This document shows positions 54,830 to 64,000 of a DNA stretch of 64,000 nt, one piece after another. The translations under genes and the position numbers were made by a program. The notes below the pieces were generated by a model that searched no databases, was not told the origin of the DNA, and saw only the letters and a program-made list of their open reading frames with translations. Origin of the DNA: Salarias fasciatus (Eukaryota > Chordata > Actinopteri > Blenniiformes > Blenniidae); assembly GCF_902148845.1 (NCBI RefSeq), contig NW_021941230.1, positions 2,546,411-2,610,410 of the forward strand, given 5' to 3'. Numbering within the stretch: position 1 is the stretch's first letter; each line of letters begins with the position of its first letter.

Positions 54830-55360
54830 TGTTCTCTCCTACAAATGGTTTTCAGGTTTGTTTAGACGAAGTCTGTCCACCGGAGGAAAATAATGTGATT
54901 AGTTTGATATATTCCAGTTAAAAGTGAGGCTAACGAGTGTGGAAACCCTCCTCAGATTCAGAGTGATAATCTGGTTGGTGGAGGAGCGACCGGCCCCCAG
55001 TGACGTGGAGGGAAACCCCGTAGCGTCAGCACAGGTTCAGCCTGCTGAACGAAGCCACACCTGGCTTTACCAACGTGACACAGCTGCTGAAGGAGCTCCG
55101 GCTCCATGCTGCTCACTCAGAGGAGGAAGAACCAGATGTTGGACTCTGCAGGCCAGGGGCCTCGTTGATCACACACTGTGGAGGATCCACACTAAAAGTC
55201 TAGCAGCACCAAAAGCAGAAACAGCATCTGATTTATAAACCATGCAGCTCTTTCCCTTTATAAATCCAGTCCAGCTGGAAGGCTGTGCAGGTGGATTCAC
55301 CTCATATCACCCTCCACACACACACTTTCTACCATGGATGGTCAAAGTACAACAAAGTGA
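54830..55360 (+). repeat. Local duplication block B, copy 2
   Basis: Near-identical to 33480-34010, in the same position relative to a tRNA-Pro-like gene. Confidence 0.8.
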
Positions 55361-56290
55361 AGAAGTTTCAACAACTTCTACATTGATCAGAGTCTCATCT
55401 TTACGGTTCTCATAGACAGATGGTCTATTCCAGCCGGTCAGAGGGAAAGAGAAGCTCCTGGGTTGAAAGGAGCCCCGCCCCTCTCTCTCTCCTCACTTCA
55501 GCTGGTTTTCCTTCAATGGAGGGAAAATTTCATTCAGACAAAAGTTTTACTGAACAGATTAAACTGAGTGAGGCGGAAACAAAAGCCTTGTAAAAATCCA
55601 TGTTTTAAAGCAGGTAGCTGCTAATTCAGAGGTAGAATTCCTGACTTTCAGGAGGCTGTGGTTAGATTCCCCATCAGGACGGAGGATTGTTTATCAGTGT
55701 TGTTTGTTGTTGTTTTGATGGTGTGTTTCCCAGTGGCTGTTCAGCCTTTTCAGTCGGTGCTGTCAGCTGATTCCTGCTGGAAAGAGTCCATTTCCAGAAA
55801 GCCAGACTGGTCCTATGGAGGAACTCTCTGCTGCTGAAGCTCAGCTCTCTGGAAATGTCAGGCGGGTCGAGGACACAGGCAGCATGGAAACCTCCAGGAA
55901 CTCAGTCCAGTAGTTTTCTGTGTGTTTCCTGCCTGAAGCCCAGACTGTTCTCTGATCAGACTTTGGACCTGACGGATTACTGTGAAGCTCCATCATAAAA
56001 CCTGATCAGTCTTCAATCCAACAAGTCATCAATGAACCTTATCACACATTTCAGATCATAAAGGAGGAGGAGCAGCTGAGCTCAGGTGATCCAGGTCCAA
56101 GAGTCCAACCAGGAAACCAGCAAGTCCAGAGTCCAGCTGACAGTCAGAGGAGGAGAACCGCTGAGGGTCTGAACAGCTTCTGTCTTCTAACGTCAGAGTG
56201 GGACTGAGTTTTGTCTCCGTGGACGTCAAAAGAAACGCTGTGTGTGACTGTTGGACAGGTTTGTCCTGATTCTGTCTCAGCTGACTGAAG
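55361..56290. other. Upstream region of the second NLR gene
   Basis: A tRNA-Gly/Glu-like degenerate fragment may lie at 55625-55680. The last few hundred bases are presumably 5' UTR or promoter of the NLR gene, but no TATA box or start site can be assigned. Confidence 0.35.
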
Positions 56291-56337
56291 ATGAGTGACG
56301 TGGACAAAGAGGAGGACAGATCAGAGTCTGTGGACAG
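56291..56337 (+). CDS. Second NLR gene: first coding exon
   Basis: ATG at 56291 opens MSDVDKEEDRSESVD plus a split codon, the standard start of fish NLRC3-like proteins. The donor is GTAAGA at 56338. Phase matches the exon at 57964. Its NACHT exon is beyond the window. Confidence 0.85.
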
Positions 56338-56379
56338 GTAAGAGACGGCAGCTGCTCCTGCAGAGTCCACCACTCTACA

Positions 56380-56381
<2 letters not shown>

Positions 56382-56420
<39 letters not shown>

Positions 56421-56433
56421 TGTGTGAGTGTGC
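56382..56433. repeat. (GT)n microsatellite
   Basis: About 50 bases of GT repeats, 45 bases after the exon 1 donor. Confidence 0.95.
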
Positions 56434-56434
56434 G

Positions 56435-56700
56435 GGTTTTCCTATGTTGTGGGGACAAAATGTCCCCACAACATGAGGAAAACCAGGCACAATGTCATTT
56501 GTGGGGACGTTTCTTGGGTCCCCATGAAGGGAAACAGTGTTTTCTTGACCATGTTGTTGTTACTGAAAAAAGTAAAAGTGCAAAAACATTTCTTTAGGGC
56601 TACACTTTGTTTTGGTGTGGGTTAGGGTTAGGGTAAGGGTCAGGGTTAGACATGAATGGGACTCAATGGAAGGTCCCCAAAAGAGTGGGAAACCCAACAC
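56435..56700 (+). repeat. Dispersed fish repeat with GTGGGGAC and TTAGGG motifs, copy 1
   Basis: It has palindromic TGGGGACAAAATGTCCCCA and a short GGGTTAGGGTTAGGGT run at about 56618-56650. It is found inverted at 58775-59055 and bounded by CA/GT microsatellites both times. Confidence 0.8.
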
Positions 56701-56804
56701 GTGCGTGCGTGTGTGTGTGTGTGTGTCTGTGTGAGTGTGAGTGTGAGTGTGTGTGTGTGAGTGTGTCAAAGTTGAATCACATTAAATATTAACAAAAAGT
56801 ACAG

Positions 56805-56836
56805 TTATTGATCATGATGCAGCCTTATCTTTATTT

Positions 56837-56901
<65 letters not shown>

Positions 56902-57850
56902 AAGTAGAGCTTGATGTGAGTCGGCCAGTCAGAATCATAGAGAGCTCTGTACACAAATATACATGTGTAAAAAGTGTTAATGTCAAAAATATTTAACAAG
57001 TTAAATTTAATAAACAAAGGTGCACTCGTAGCATTAGATTCGGAGTAAGTCGCAATTCTCAAGAAACGCTTCTGCAAAATGTGAATTTTGTTAAGGAAGG
57101 GGGTGAAGGTATTTCCCCACACAACATTACAATATGTCAAGTAAGAATAGATCAGACTGTAATAAAGAGTAGATAAACAATGAGGATGAATCAAATGCCA
57201 ATCCCAATAGACTTTGATATCTTTTTACAGACATGCTCAATATGTTCTTTCCAATTTAATTTATCATCAATCCTCACACCAAGAAAACTGGCTGAGTTCA
57301 CTCTCGTCAGCTCTTCATGACTAATGCAGATTTTTATTGAATCATTGTTTTATTTTTTATTTCCTGCAAATAGCATGAGATTTGACTTTTTAACATTTAG
57401 TGTTCGCTTGTTTGCATTAAACCATTCAGAATAATTGGAAAGATCATGATTGAGCTTCTGTATCAGTACATTTAGATCACGGTTAGATGCGAGTAGATTT
57501 GTGTCGTCAGCAAACAAAACTGGAAAAGCATCAGCAGAGACAGAAGCAAAATCATTAATGTAAATAATAAATAATAGAGGTCCCAGAATTGACCCCTGTG
57601 GTACACCACAGATGACAGGATTCATACTTGAGTTGAGATTGTTCATACATACATACATATTGTTTTCTGGTTGTTGATGATTTTTACGGAACCCATACTG
57701 ATAATTATACAAAATATTATTGGTGATTAAATGTTGATATAGTCTTTTATATACAAGTTTCTCTAAAACCTTAGAGAGGCATGGCAAAACAGATATAGGG
57801 CGGTAATTTGAGAAGGTTTTTCAGGACATGGACAGATTATTCAGGATAGA
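56805..57850 (-). pseudogene. Non-LTR reverse transcriptase fragment (Jockey/Rex-type), internally deleted
   Basis: The minus strand encodes CLSKVLEKLVYKRLYQHLI, GVPQGSILGPLLFIIYINDF, LFADDTNLLASN and NVKKSNLMLFAGNKK (57350-57787), then a C-terminal part SYLTYCNVVWGNTF and LQKRFLRIATYS (56890-57194). The segment with catalytic motif A is missing between YGFRKNHQ and GVPQGS. Confidence 0.8.
56841..56898. repeat. (CT)n microsatellite
   Basis: 58 bases of pure TC repeats at the end of the LINE fragment. Confidence 0.95.
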
Positions 57851-57905
57851 GCAGATCTGATGTTTTGTTCAACCAGTTCTAATATTTTTTCTCCATTTGC
57901 TGCCA

Positions 57906-57908
<3 letters not shown>

Positions 57909-57962
<54 letters not shown>
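57909..57962. repeat. (GT)n microsatellite abutting a splice acceptor
   Basis: About 52 bases of TG repeats end in the TAG that forms the 3' splice site of NLR exon 2. Confidence 0.95.
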
Positions 57963-57963
<1 letters not shown>

Positions 57964-57964
<1 letters not shown>

Positions 57965-58068
57965 CACACAGCAGAGTCTTCAGGATCCAGCAGGTTGTCT
58001 CTGAGGAGTGACAAGTCCAAAGATCGTCCACCGCACTTCAGTGTTGAACCTGGACCTTCAGACACAAA
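57964..58068 (+). CDS. Second NLR gene: exon 2
   Basis: 105 bases encode R-HTAESSGSSRLSLRSDKSKD, RPPHFSVEPGPSDT and a split K. This is the conserved SDKSKD-PPHFS-GPSDTK segment of fish NLRC3-like proteins. The donor is GTAAGA at 58069. The outgoing phase fits the linker exon of the first gene (587-651). Confidence 0.9.
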
Positions 58069-58710
58069 GTAAGAAACTCTTAGTTTCTTTGATTTCCTCC
58101 AAACCAGAGTGAGAGATGTTGAGCTCCCTTTCAGACTCAGCTCCAGGATTGTGAAGCAGTGTGAGAGTTGAAGCTGGATGTGTGTGTTGTGTAATGGCTG
58201 CCAGATGTGGTGTCTTGATATATTTTGACTCCAGTTCCTCACTGATGGATCAAAGCTTCAATTGACCACTTCTATTACTTTTTATCATGAGTGATGAGAA
58301 AAGTATAAGTTAGAGGGGTGAAATTATTACATTAATCGTGATCAATTAATTAGTAACAATTATCGCAATATGTTTTTTAATCAAGTTATTTTAGTTTTTA
58401 ATCTCGATCTAAAATGATTCTGTTGGAGAGTTTCCTTTTCATAAAGTAACTTGTCATGCTCTGAGCGTCTTGTGCTCCAGTGTTTGGGCTTGTTGAGCAG
58501 CAGCTCTGTGAAGGGTGGAGCAGAGGAGGTGCAGAGGGGGAGCAGGGAGGTGAGGGTTGTTGTTCAGCAAAGTGTTCTTACTCTGCAAGTCAAATTAATC
58601 CTTATTCTGAAGACTTTTCATGTTAAAAACCAACAACAAGTGTTTTAGAGGATCACAAGCAAAAATCGGTGTATAATAAAAATAAAAGTAGCCACACCTT
58701 CACTGTAATT

Positions 58711-58712
<2 letters not shown>

Positions 58713-58772
<60 letters not shown>
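58713..58772. repeat. (CA)n microsatellite
   Basis: 60 bases of AC repeats next to the second copy of the TTAGGG-bearing repeat. A shorter CA run is at 59056-59076. Confidence 0.95.
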
Positions 58773-58774
<2 letters not shown>

Positions 58775-58775
<1 letters not shown>

Positions 58776-59055
58776 CAGTCTTGTATTTCTATCCTTGTGG
58801 GGACCGTCCATTGACTCCCATTCATGTCTAGCCCCTAACCCTGACCCTTACCCTAACCCTAACCCACACCACAATAAAGCCTAACCCTAAAGAAATGTTT
58901 TTGCACTTTTACTTTTTTCAGTAACAACAACATGGTCAAGAAAACACTGTTTCTCCTACTTAGGACCAGAAAAAGGTCCCCACAAGGCACGTCGTTCCAC
59001 GTTTTGCTATCCTTGTGGGGACATTTGGCCCCAACAAGGATAGAAATACGAGAAC
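58775..59055 (-). repeat. Dispersed fish repeat with GTGGGGAC and TTAGGG motifs, copy 2
   Basis: Inverse copy of 56435-56700, with CCCTAACCCTAACCC at 58848-58864 and terminal GTGGGGAC motifs. Confidence 0.8.
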
Positions 59056-59450
59056 ACACACACACACACACACACAGTGATGTGTGAATGGGATCTAAAG
59101 ACAGGTTGTTTTCTCTCCTTGGAGCAGTCTGGACTGAGAGTCCTCCATCCAGCAGCTGAAAACTCTCCAGTGTTTCCTCACACAGTTCAGACAGTTCAGC
59201 TGTTTTTAATGTCTTCATCTGCAGCACTTTATATGAGATGTGATGTTTTATTTTCTAATTATGAACGCTGGTTGAAACTAAAGGTTTCTGGGACTGTATT
59301 CAAGTCTGGTAAAAACAATTACTTTAAGTCACGTTTTTGTTCCATAATAATCTCTTGATCTGAGACAATAATGTAATAAATTTAAATGAAAACACCTGAA
59401 GTTGAGGGATTTTTTTTTCTTAGCGAGTTCTAAGTGAGATTAAAAATGAG

Positions 59451-60660
59451 TAGGAGTGTAACGGTATTTGTATTCGTCGGTCACGGTTCGGCACACACAA
59501 TCACACGACGAATACACGAATGAGTTAAAAAAAAAAAAAGCGAGTCCTGATTCCAACCTTAGATGGCTGTAATGAGCCTAAAAGCTGCCAGCAACCACCA
59601 TTACCACAGAAGAAGAAGAAGAAGAAGAAGAAGAACAAGCAGGTCCAAACATGAACAAACGAAGATGAGCAGAATGAGAGATGCAGCGTGCGGCGGAGCG
59701 GATTAAACGGGGGAGTATTTGTTCCGCGTGCGTTCTCTCATACGTAGTGACGTGTGACGTGCCAGTAAACGGGAAGCAGCACAGTCAAAAAACCAGCAGA
59801 AGAACGCCATGGTGGTGAAAAAACACTTTTTTAATACAAAACCCCGACATAAAAAACATAGGAGAGGCGAGATGGAACCAAATCGCGCAACAGCGAGTTG
59901 TATAAAGAGCTCCATAGCAGAATACTAGCAATCGCCGACTGGTGTTATGGATTAACTGGTTCCCGTGTTAACGAATGACGGCGGAGGTCTGTGTAACACG
60001 TGATGATTACAGCAGTTGTTAAAGTAAGACTCACAAAAGACTTTAAACGTATACACTCAGTGTAACTGTCAATAGCTGACGTTCGCCAGAACGACCAGAT
60101 GTTTCAGTCGTTATTGGTCACAAGTTAACACGGGCACCAGTTAATTCGAAACACAGGCATGCGGCGCAGAGCTCACACCGTGCTGCTCCGCACGGCGGTG
60201 CTCCAGCCAGGGGAGCAGCCGCTCCTTCAGCAGCGTATCATGGAGATTTTGGGACATTATTTAAGCAGAGATCAGCAGATAAAAACTCTCTGCTCGGTGC
60301 TGAGGACTGCTGCTGCAGAGCTAAAGACCTGCAAGTTCCCCGAGAAACTTTGTGCGCATGTCACAGGACGCTGTATAACCCGCTTCACCCAGGGTCCTTG
60401 TAAACGAGGATTCATCGTGGATGCTTTGTATGCTGTACATGAATACTCTCGCGTTTAATACGATTGTTTACAATCGGATTGAAAAAACACCCATGTAAAC
60501 TGGGCCAATAATGTGTTGTGGGAAAGCTTGGGAAAAATGTTCTGGTACATTTGTGAGCTTTTGTTACTTTTTCCCCACTGTACCGAAAAACGTACCGAAC
60601 CGTGACCCTTACACCGAGGTACGTACCGTACCGTGGCTTTTGTGTGCCGTTACACCCCTA
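59451..60660. mobile_element. hAT-type non-autonomous element with exact 8-bp target duplication
   Basis: Length is 1,210 bases. Inverted ends are TAGGAGTGTAACGG and reverse-complement TAGGGGTGTAACGG. It is flanked by AAAATGAG at 59443-59450 and 60661-60668. A smaller element with GGATTAACTGG / GTTAAC inverted ends is nested at 59945-60152. A plus ORF at 60159-60458 (99 codons) has no recognised domain. Confidence 0.9.
59608..59635. repeat. (GAA)n microsatellite
   Basis: About nine GAA triplets inside the hAT element. Confidence 0.9.
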
Positions 60661-61029
60661 AAAATGAGATCAATTAGATTAATTAATTGCAGACCATAAT
60701 TAATCAATCTCTCTCTCTTTTTTATCTCTTGACATCAGAAGTATAAATTACATTAAAGGGACTTAAGGCAAGATTTGTGAAAAAACTGCACATGCATTTC
60801 CACTTTATTCAATGCTAATGGGTCGTGAAGCATTAAAAACCTAAAATAACAGGCCAATCCGCGTATCTGTCTGTTGCCTGATACAGGCTGTGTGCCAAAT
60901 AATTTGTTGCTGTTCGGGGTCCGAATTTCCCGCGCAATCGTGGGGATGTGACGTAAATTGACGCTGTATGCGCACTGCCGAACAGGAAGAACATGGCCGC
61001 CGTGGACAAGGACTCAAACACTGCTGGGA

Positions 61030-61808
61030 TCAGGGGCGGGCAGTGTTGCCAACTTGGTGACTTTCTCGCTAAATCTGGTGACTTTCCAAAGCCTCTTTTA
61101 GACTTTTTTCGTCAAAAGTAACTAGCGACAAATTTAGTGAGTTTTTCTGGTGCTCTGGAGACGTGACAGGACGTCTCCGCTGTCCTCAGCAAGCAGCGGG
61201 TGCTGCGTGAGCCCCTCCCCCGTCCCAAAGCACTCACAGGCGGCCAGTCTCAGCAGCGCTAACTGCTGCAGTCAGAGCAGAGAGGAGACCTGCACCACTC
61301 CTCCACACTTTACTTTGAGTCAGCCTCGACTGTCACGGCGCCTGGGTGCCTGACTTCCAGGGGCTGATTGGGTAAACGGCCCGGAGCTGCTCCACTGCGG
61401 CGACGGGAGAGCTCCAGCAGCCGCGGCCTGCTTCACGCGCCTCCGTGGTTATGCGGCGGGTCCCCGCGCTCTCCGCGGCCGGCACGGAGCGCGTCTCCGC
61501 CCGTGAGTGGAGATCCAAAGCTCCCGCGCCGCGGCTTGCTCCACGGAGGCGCGTGAAGCAGGCCGCGGCTTCCACGGGCCGAGTGGAGCTGCCCCACGGA
61601 GGCTGACGGGAGAGCTCCGGGTCTCTGCTCCCGGGCGGAGACGCGCTCCGTGCCGGCCGCGGAGCGCGCGGGGACCCGCCGCATAAACACGGAGGCGGAG
61701 AGGAGCTCCGCGACGGATTTAAAAATGAATCGTTAGATTAATCGATGCATCGAAGAACTATTTCCTAGATTACTCGATTACAAAAATAATCGTTTAACGC
61801 AGCCCTAT
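61030..61808. mobile_element. Nested GC-rich repeat with hAT-like right end
   Basis: The left part carries GTGTTGCCAACTTGGTGACT repeats and the right end (61730-61808) reads like the terminal part of a fish hAT element (GATTACAAAAATAATCG, GCAGCCCTA). The middle is a GC-rich block with inverted repeats. Boundaries are approximate. Confidence 0.45.
61421..61695. repeat. GC-rich nested inverted repeats
   Basis: 61421-61448 is a perfect inverted repeat of 61541-61568. 61441-61503 is a near-perfect inverted repeat of 61633-61695. The whole block is extremely CpG-rich. Confidence 0.85.
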
Positions 61809-62129
61809 TATCAGCGTTATCTCGTGAGTCAAAAAATAAATAAATTAAAAAAAATAAAAATATGACCGAAGCCGGGCAGGCACCCGAATAAATATTGGAT
61901 ATGCGTTTGATTCATGGAGGGAACTTCAGCTGCATTTGGGAGTGAAAACGGATGCTGACAAAAATCACATAATATGCACTGTGGTCTTGCAGTAATCCGC
62001 GACGTCGGACATTCTGTAAAATGTTTGTGCGTGCTCCCGTGCCGCCTTGGCTGGTGGCTGCAGTTACCCACAGCGCCTATCGCGGCAGTACTGAGGTAAA
62101 TTTTGTAAAGTCGCCTTTAGTCCCTTTAA

Positions 62130-63331
62130 CTTTGCACCATTTTGGATTCTTCAGAGATCAAACAGTGAAAACTGCCCTCAAGTTTCTGGTTGTAGAAATG
62201 TTGACATGTTCAGCTGAGCTGAGGAGTGAAGTTTGGCCCTGCAGTATTCTGACTGACACTGACTGACATTGTGTAATCTGAGTGAGCTGAAGTCAAATCC
62301 TGTTGGGTTTTGAAGTCCTCAAATTGTTTTGATGCTCAATTCTGCTCTGAAATCTACAAACATTGCTTTGATTTCATCTAGAAGTTTATGAGTCGTTGTT
62401 CCACTTCTATAAGATCCTGTGGTCCTGAACTCCACATGAGAAGTTCTAAACTAGATCTACTGTCAACATGTAACAATGAGCTCCAGAAAGAGTCCATCCA
62501 GCCCTGTCACTCTGGCTACAGCTGAGCTGAAGGACAATACTGTGGTCCAGCGAGCAGCGCCCCCCTCAGCCCACCGCCGCTGCTGCTCAAACCTGCAGCT
62601 CTGCTGTGACGGGGGGATTTAAACACCTTTAAACACTGAGTGTGGACCTGAGAGCCTGTTCAGAGTCACAGTAAGACTCCGTCTGAGACTTCTAGACATG
62701 ATCAGTTCTGCTTCACCTTCAGGTTCCTGGGGTTTGTCTTTTCAAGGAGACAGACTGAACCTTTCCAGGTGTTGAGTGATATCTCTGGAACATTCAGGCA
62801 ACGTAACGTGTTGCCCTGAACAGGACATCAGTAGACCTGTAGTTCTCGAGACCGGTCCCGAGACCACTTTTTTGTGGTCTTGGTCTCGTCTCAGTCTCAA
62901 CAGTCTGTGGTCTGGGGTCTCTGGGTCTGGCAGTGTCTGGGACTGGCTGAGCGGTCTCGGAGGGATTTGTAAGTCTCTGGCTGGTGGTAAATTTCTAAGC
63001 TGGGCTTCATCATTCTTTAATTTCAGTGCTCCCCGGCGGCTCCTCTCATCAACCGTGTCTCTGCTGCCGCTGCTCTCCAGTAACGTTTACGGCAGCTTGG
63101 ACCTCAGTGAAACGTTCAAAACTATTGGAAATTTGCAATGTTTACAGAAATGAAGAAATGACAGACAAAAAAAATGTGGAGTGTGTGAACCTTATACAAC
63201 ACAAAACATATTTGAGTCATGTTGTTTTTCCTTTAATTGGCAGCAAAACCACTTTTAATTGATGTAATTGTTCACATCTCTCATTCTTAAATATTGTCCG
63301 TGTTTCTTACACTTATATAACTTCGTCACTC
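62130..63331. other. Intergenic or intronic, no gene recognised
   Basis: A decayed GAGACCGGTCCCGAGACC-type repeat is present at 62845-62990. No exon is seen. Confidence 0.4.
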
Positions 63332-63335
63332 TTAA

Positions 63336-63782
63336 AGGTATAGTGGACGATGTTCTCAGCCTGTGAATTCCGGGATGCGAATCTCAACTATTGGTCCTCC
63401 AACATGTCAGTCACACTGGAGAAATGCTTGCGTAACGCCGTCAAGCGCGCTTGTTCCCGTGATCTGCGCATGCACATTCAGAGTGTTTATGTAGGTTGTG
63501 AGCTTCGGTTTCAGCTAGTACTTACCGATGGCGAGTCTGACATAATGAAACTGTAACTGTTTCGGAAAATAAGCTTTATGAGCGAGGCCGATTGCAGGAA
63601 CTGTAAACAGAGCCGTGCACGCCCAGGGAAGACGAGCTCGCACTCGCACGCTTCCGACATTGATAGGCGTTTCCTCAAGAGAAGTAGTAGAGCTGGTAGG
63701 ATGGTCTGGCGCGGGCGCGTTTTTCAAAAAGCGAGTAACAGACATTTAGCTTCGACTTTTGATAAAATCATCCACTATACCT
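63336..63782. mobile_element. TTAA-flanked MITE (447 bp)
   Basis: Inverted ends are AGGTATAGTGGACGATG and reverse-complement AGGTATAGTGGATGATT, flanked by TTAA at 63332-63335 and 63783-63786. It is a piggyBac-like non-autonomous element with a CpG-rich interior. Confidence 0.85.
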
Positions 63783-63908
63783 TTAAATCATGTGTATTTA
63801 TCTCCAGGCTTGGGCAACTTACTCTGAAAAAGTAAATTGTTATAGTTACTAGTTACATATTCAAAAAGAAGTTTAGTAACTGAGTTATGATCATTTCAAA
63901 CTATTTAA

Positions 63909-64000
63909 AGGGACTTAAGGCAAGATTTGTGAAAAACTACACAGTTTATTCAGTGCTAATGGGCCGTGAAGCATTAAAAACCTAAAATAACAGGCCAATC
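63909..64000. mobile_element. Second copy of the TTAA/AGGGACTTAAGG element, cut by the window end
   Basis: Preceded by TTAA at 63905-63908 and nearly identical to the first ~95 bases from 60757. It continues beyond the window. Confidence 0.8.

Larger units (their letters stand above)
56338..57963 (+). other. Second NLR gene, intron 1
   Basis: The intron contains (GT)n runs at 56382-56433 and 56701-56765, a fish repeat with telomere-like TTAGGG copies, a (CT)n tract, a LINE RT fragment on the minus strand, and a (GT)n tract directly against the 3' splice site. Confidence 0.8.
58069..59450 (+). other. Second NLR gene, intron 2 (start)
   Basis: 58080-58175 is homologous to 444-531 of the first gene. 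After that the two differ. No linker or NACHT exon is found in the rest of the window, so the intron is long or the gene is incomplete. Confidence 0.55.
60757..62125. mobile_element. TTAA-flanked DNA element (piggyBac-like)
   Basis: Inverted ends are AGGGACTTAAGGC and reverse-complement AGGGACTAAAGGC, with TTAA on both sides (60753-60756 and 62126-62129). A second element is nested at about 61030-61808. Another copy of the same family starts at 63909. Confidence 0.75.

Noticed and set aside
33554-55238. A 104-codon frame present in both copies of duplication block B
   Set aside because: The few differences between copies are mostly amino-acid changing, and identity extends outside the frame, so there is no sign of coding selection.
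55625-55680. tRNA-Gly/Glu-like sequence (GGTAGAATTCCTGAC, GATTCCCC)
   Set aside because: The acceptor stem and a clear anticodon loop are missing. It may be a decayed tRNA-derived repeat.
56618-56650. Interstitial telomere as a sign of chromosome fusion
   Set aside because: The TTAGGG run is very short and belongs to a dispersed fish repeat seen again at 58848-58864.
62845-62990. GAGACC/GGTCTC-rich segment as a regulatory palindrome
   Set aside because: It looks like a decayed dispersed fish repeat, and nothing ties it to regulation.

Overview
The window is from a ray-finned (teleost) fish nuclear genome. The evidence is a multi-exon NLRC3-like (fish NLR-C) gene with FISNA-NACHT and 174/183-nt leucine-rich-repeat exons, vertebrate-type GT-AG splicing, long (CA)n, (GATA)n and (CT)n microsatellites, and fish-typical L2, hAT, CACTA/EnSpm and TTAA-target transposons. 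The species cannot be named from sequence alone.

Layout. Positions 587-19111 hold one plus-strand NLR gene lacking only its most 5' exon(s). The visible exons are a short linker exon, a large FISNA-NACHT exon (778-2596), seven LRR exons and a 9-codon terminal exon. All junctions are in the same phase and join into an open frame of 1,057 codons plus stop. The LRR exons sit in duplicated ~2 kb units that include nearly identical intron sequence and a degenerate TAGC-rich minisatellite. Two later insertions interrupt this array: a fold-back element with THAP-domain arms (7531-9449) and a near full-length L2-type LINE on the minus strand (about 10344-15510).

Positions 19112-56290 are intergenic. 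They contain a decayed hAT element (21139-24055), a set of dispersed tRNA genes and tRNA pseudogenes (Ala, Asn, Lys, Pro) spread by local duplication, several MITEs and LINE fragments, and a large inverted duplication of a CACTA/EnSpm-like transposon (about 40275-51660 plus a non-duplicated right extension). Each of its arms carries a transposase gene and a divergently oriented second gene, and the two copies face each other across a ~1.4 kb spacer. One hAT insertion is shared by both arms and another is present only in the left arm, which gives a relative chronology.

Positions 56291-58068 hold the first two coding exons of a second NLR gene on the plus strand. Its NACHT exon would lie beyond the window, so this is an NLR gene cluster. 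The rest of the window (58069-64000) is rich in DNA transposons: a hAT element with an exact 8-bp target duplication, TTAA-flanked elements and a GC-rich hairpin.

The host genes fit cytosolic innate immune sensing: NACHT ATP-dependent oligomerisation with a variable LRR surface. The most interesting signal is the LRR exon array. Its introns are nearly identical between copies while the exons differ at codons expected on the LRR ligand face.
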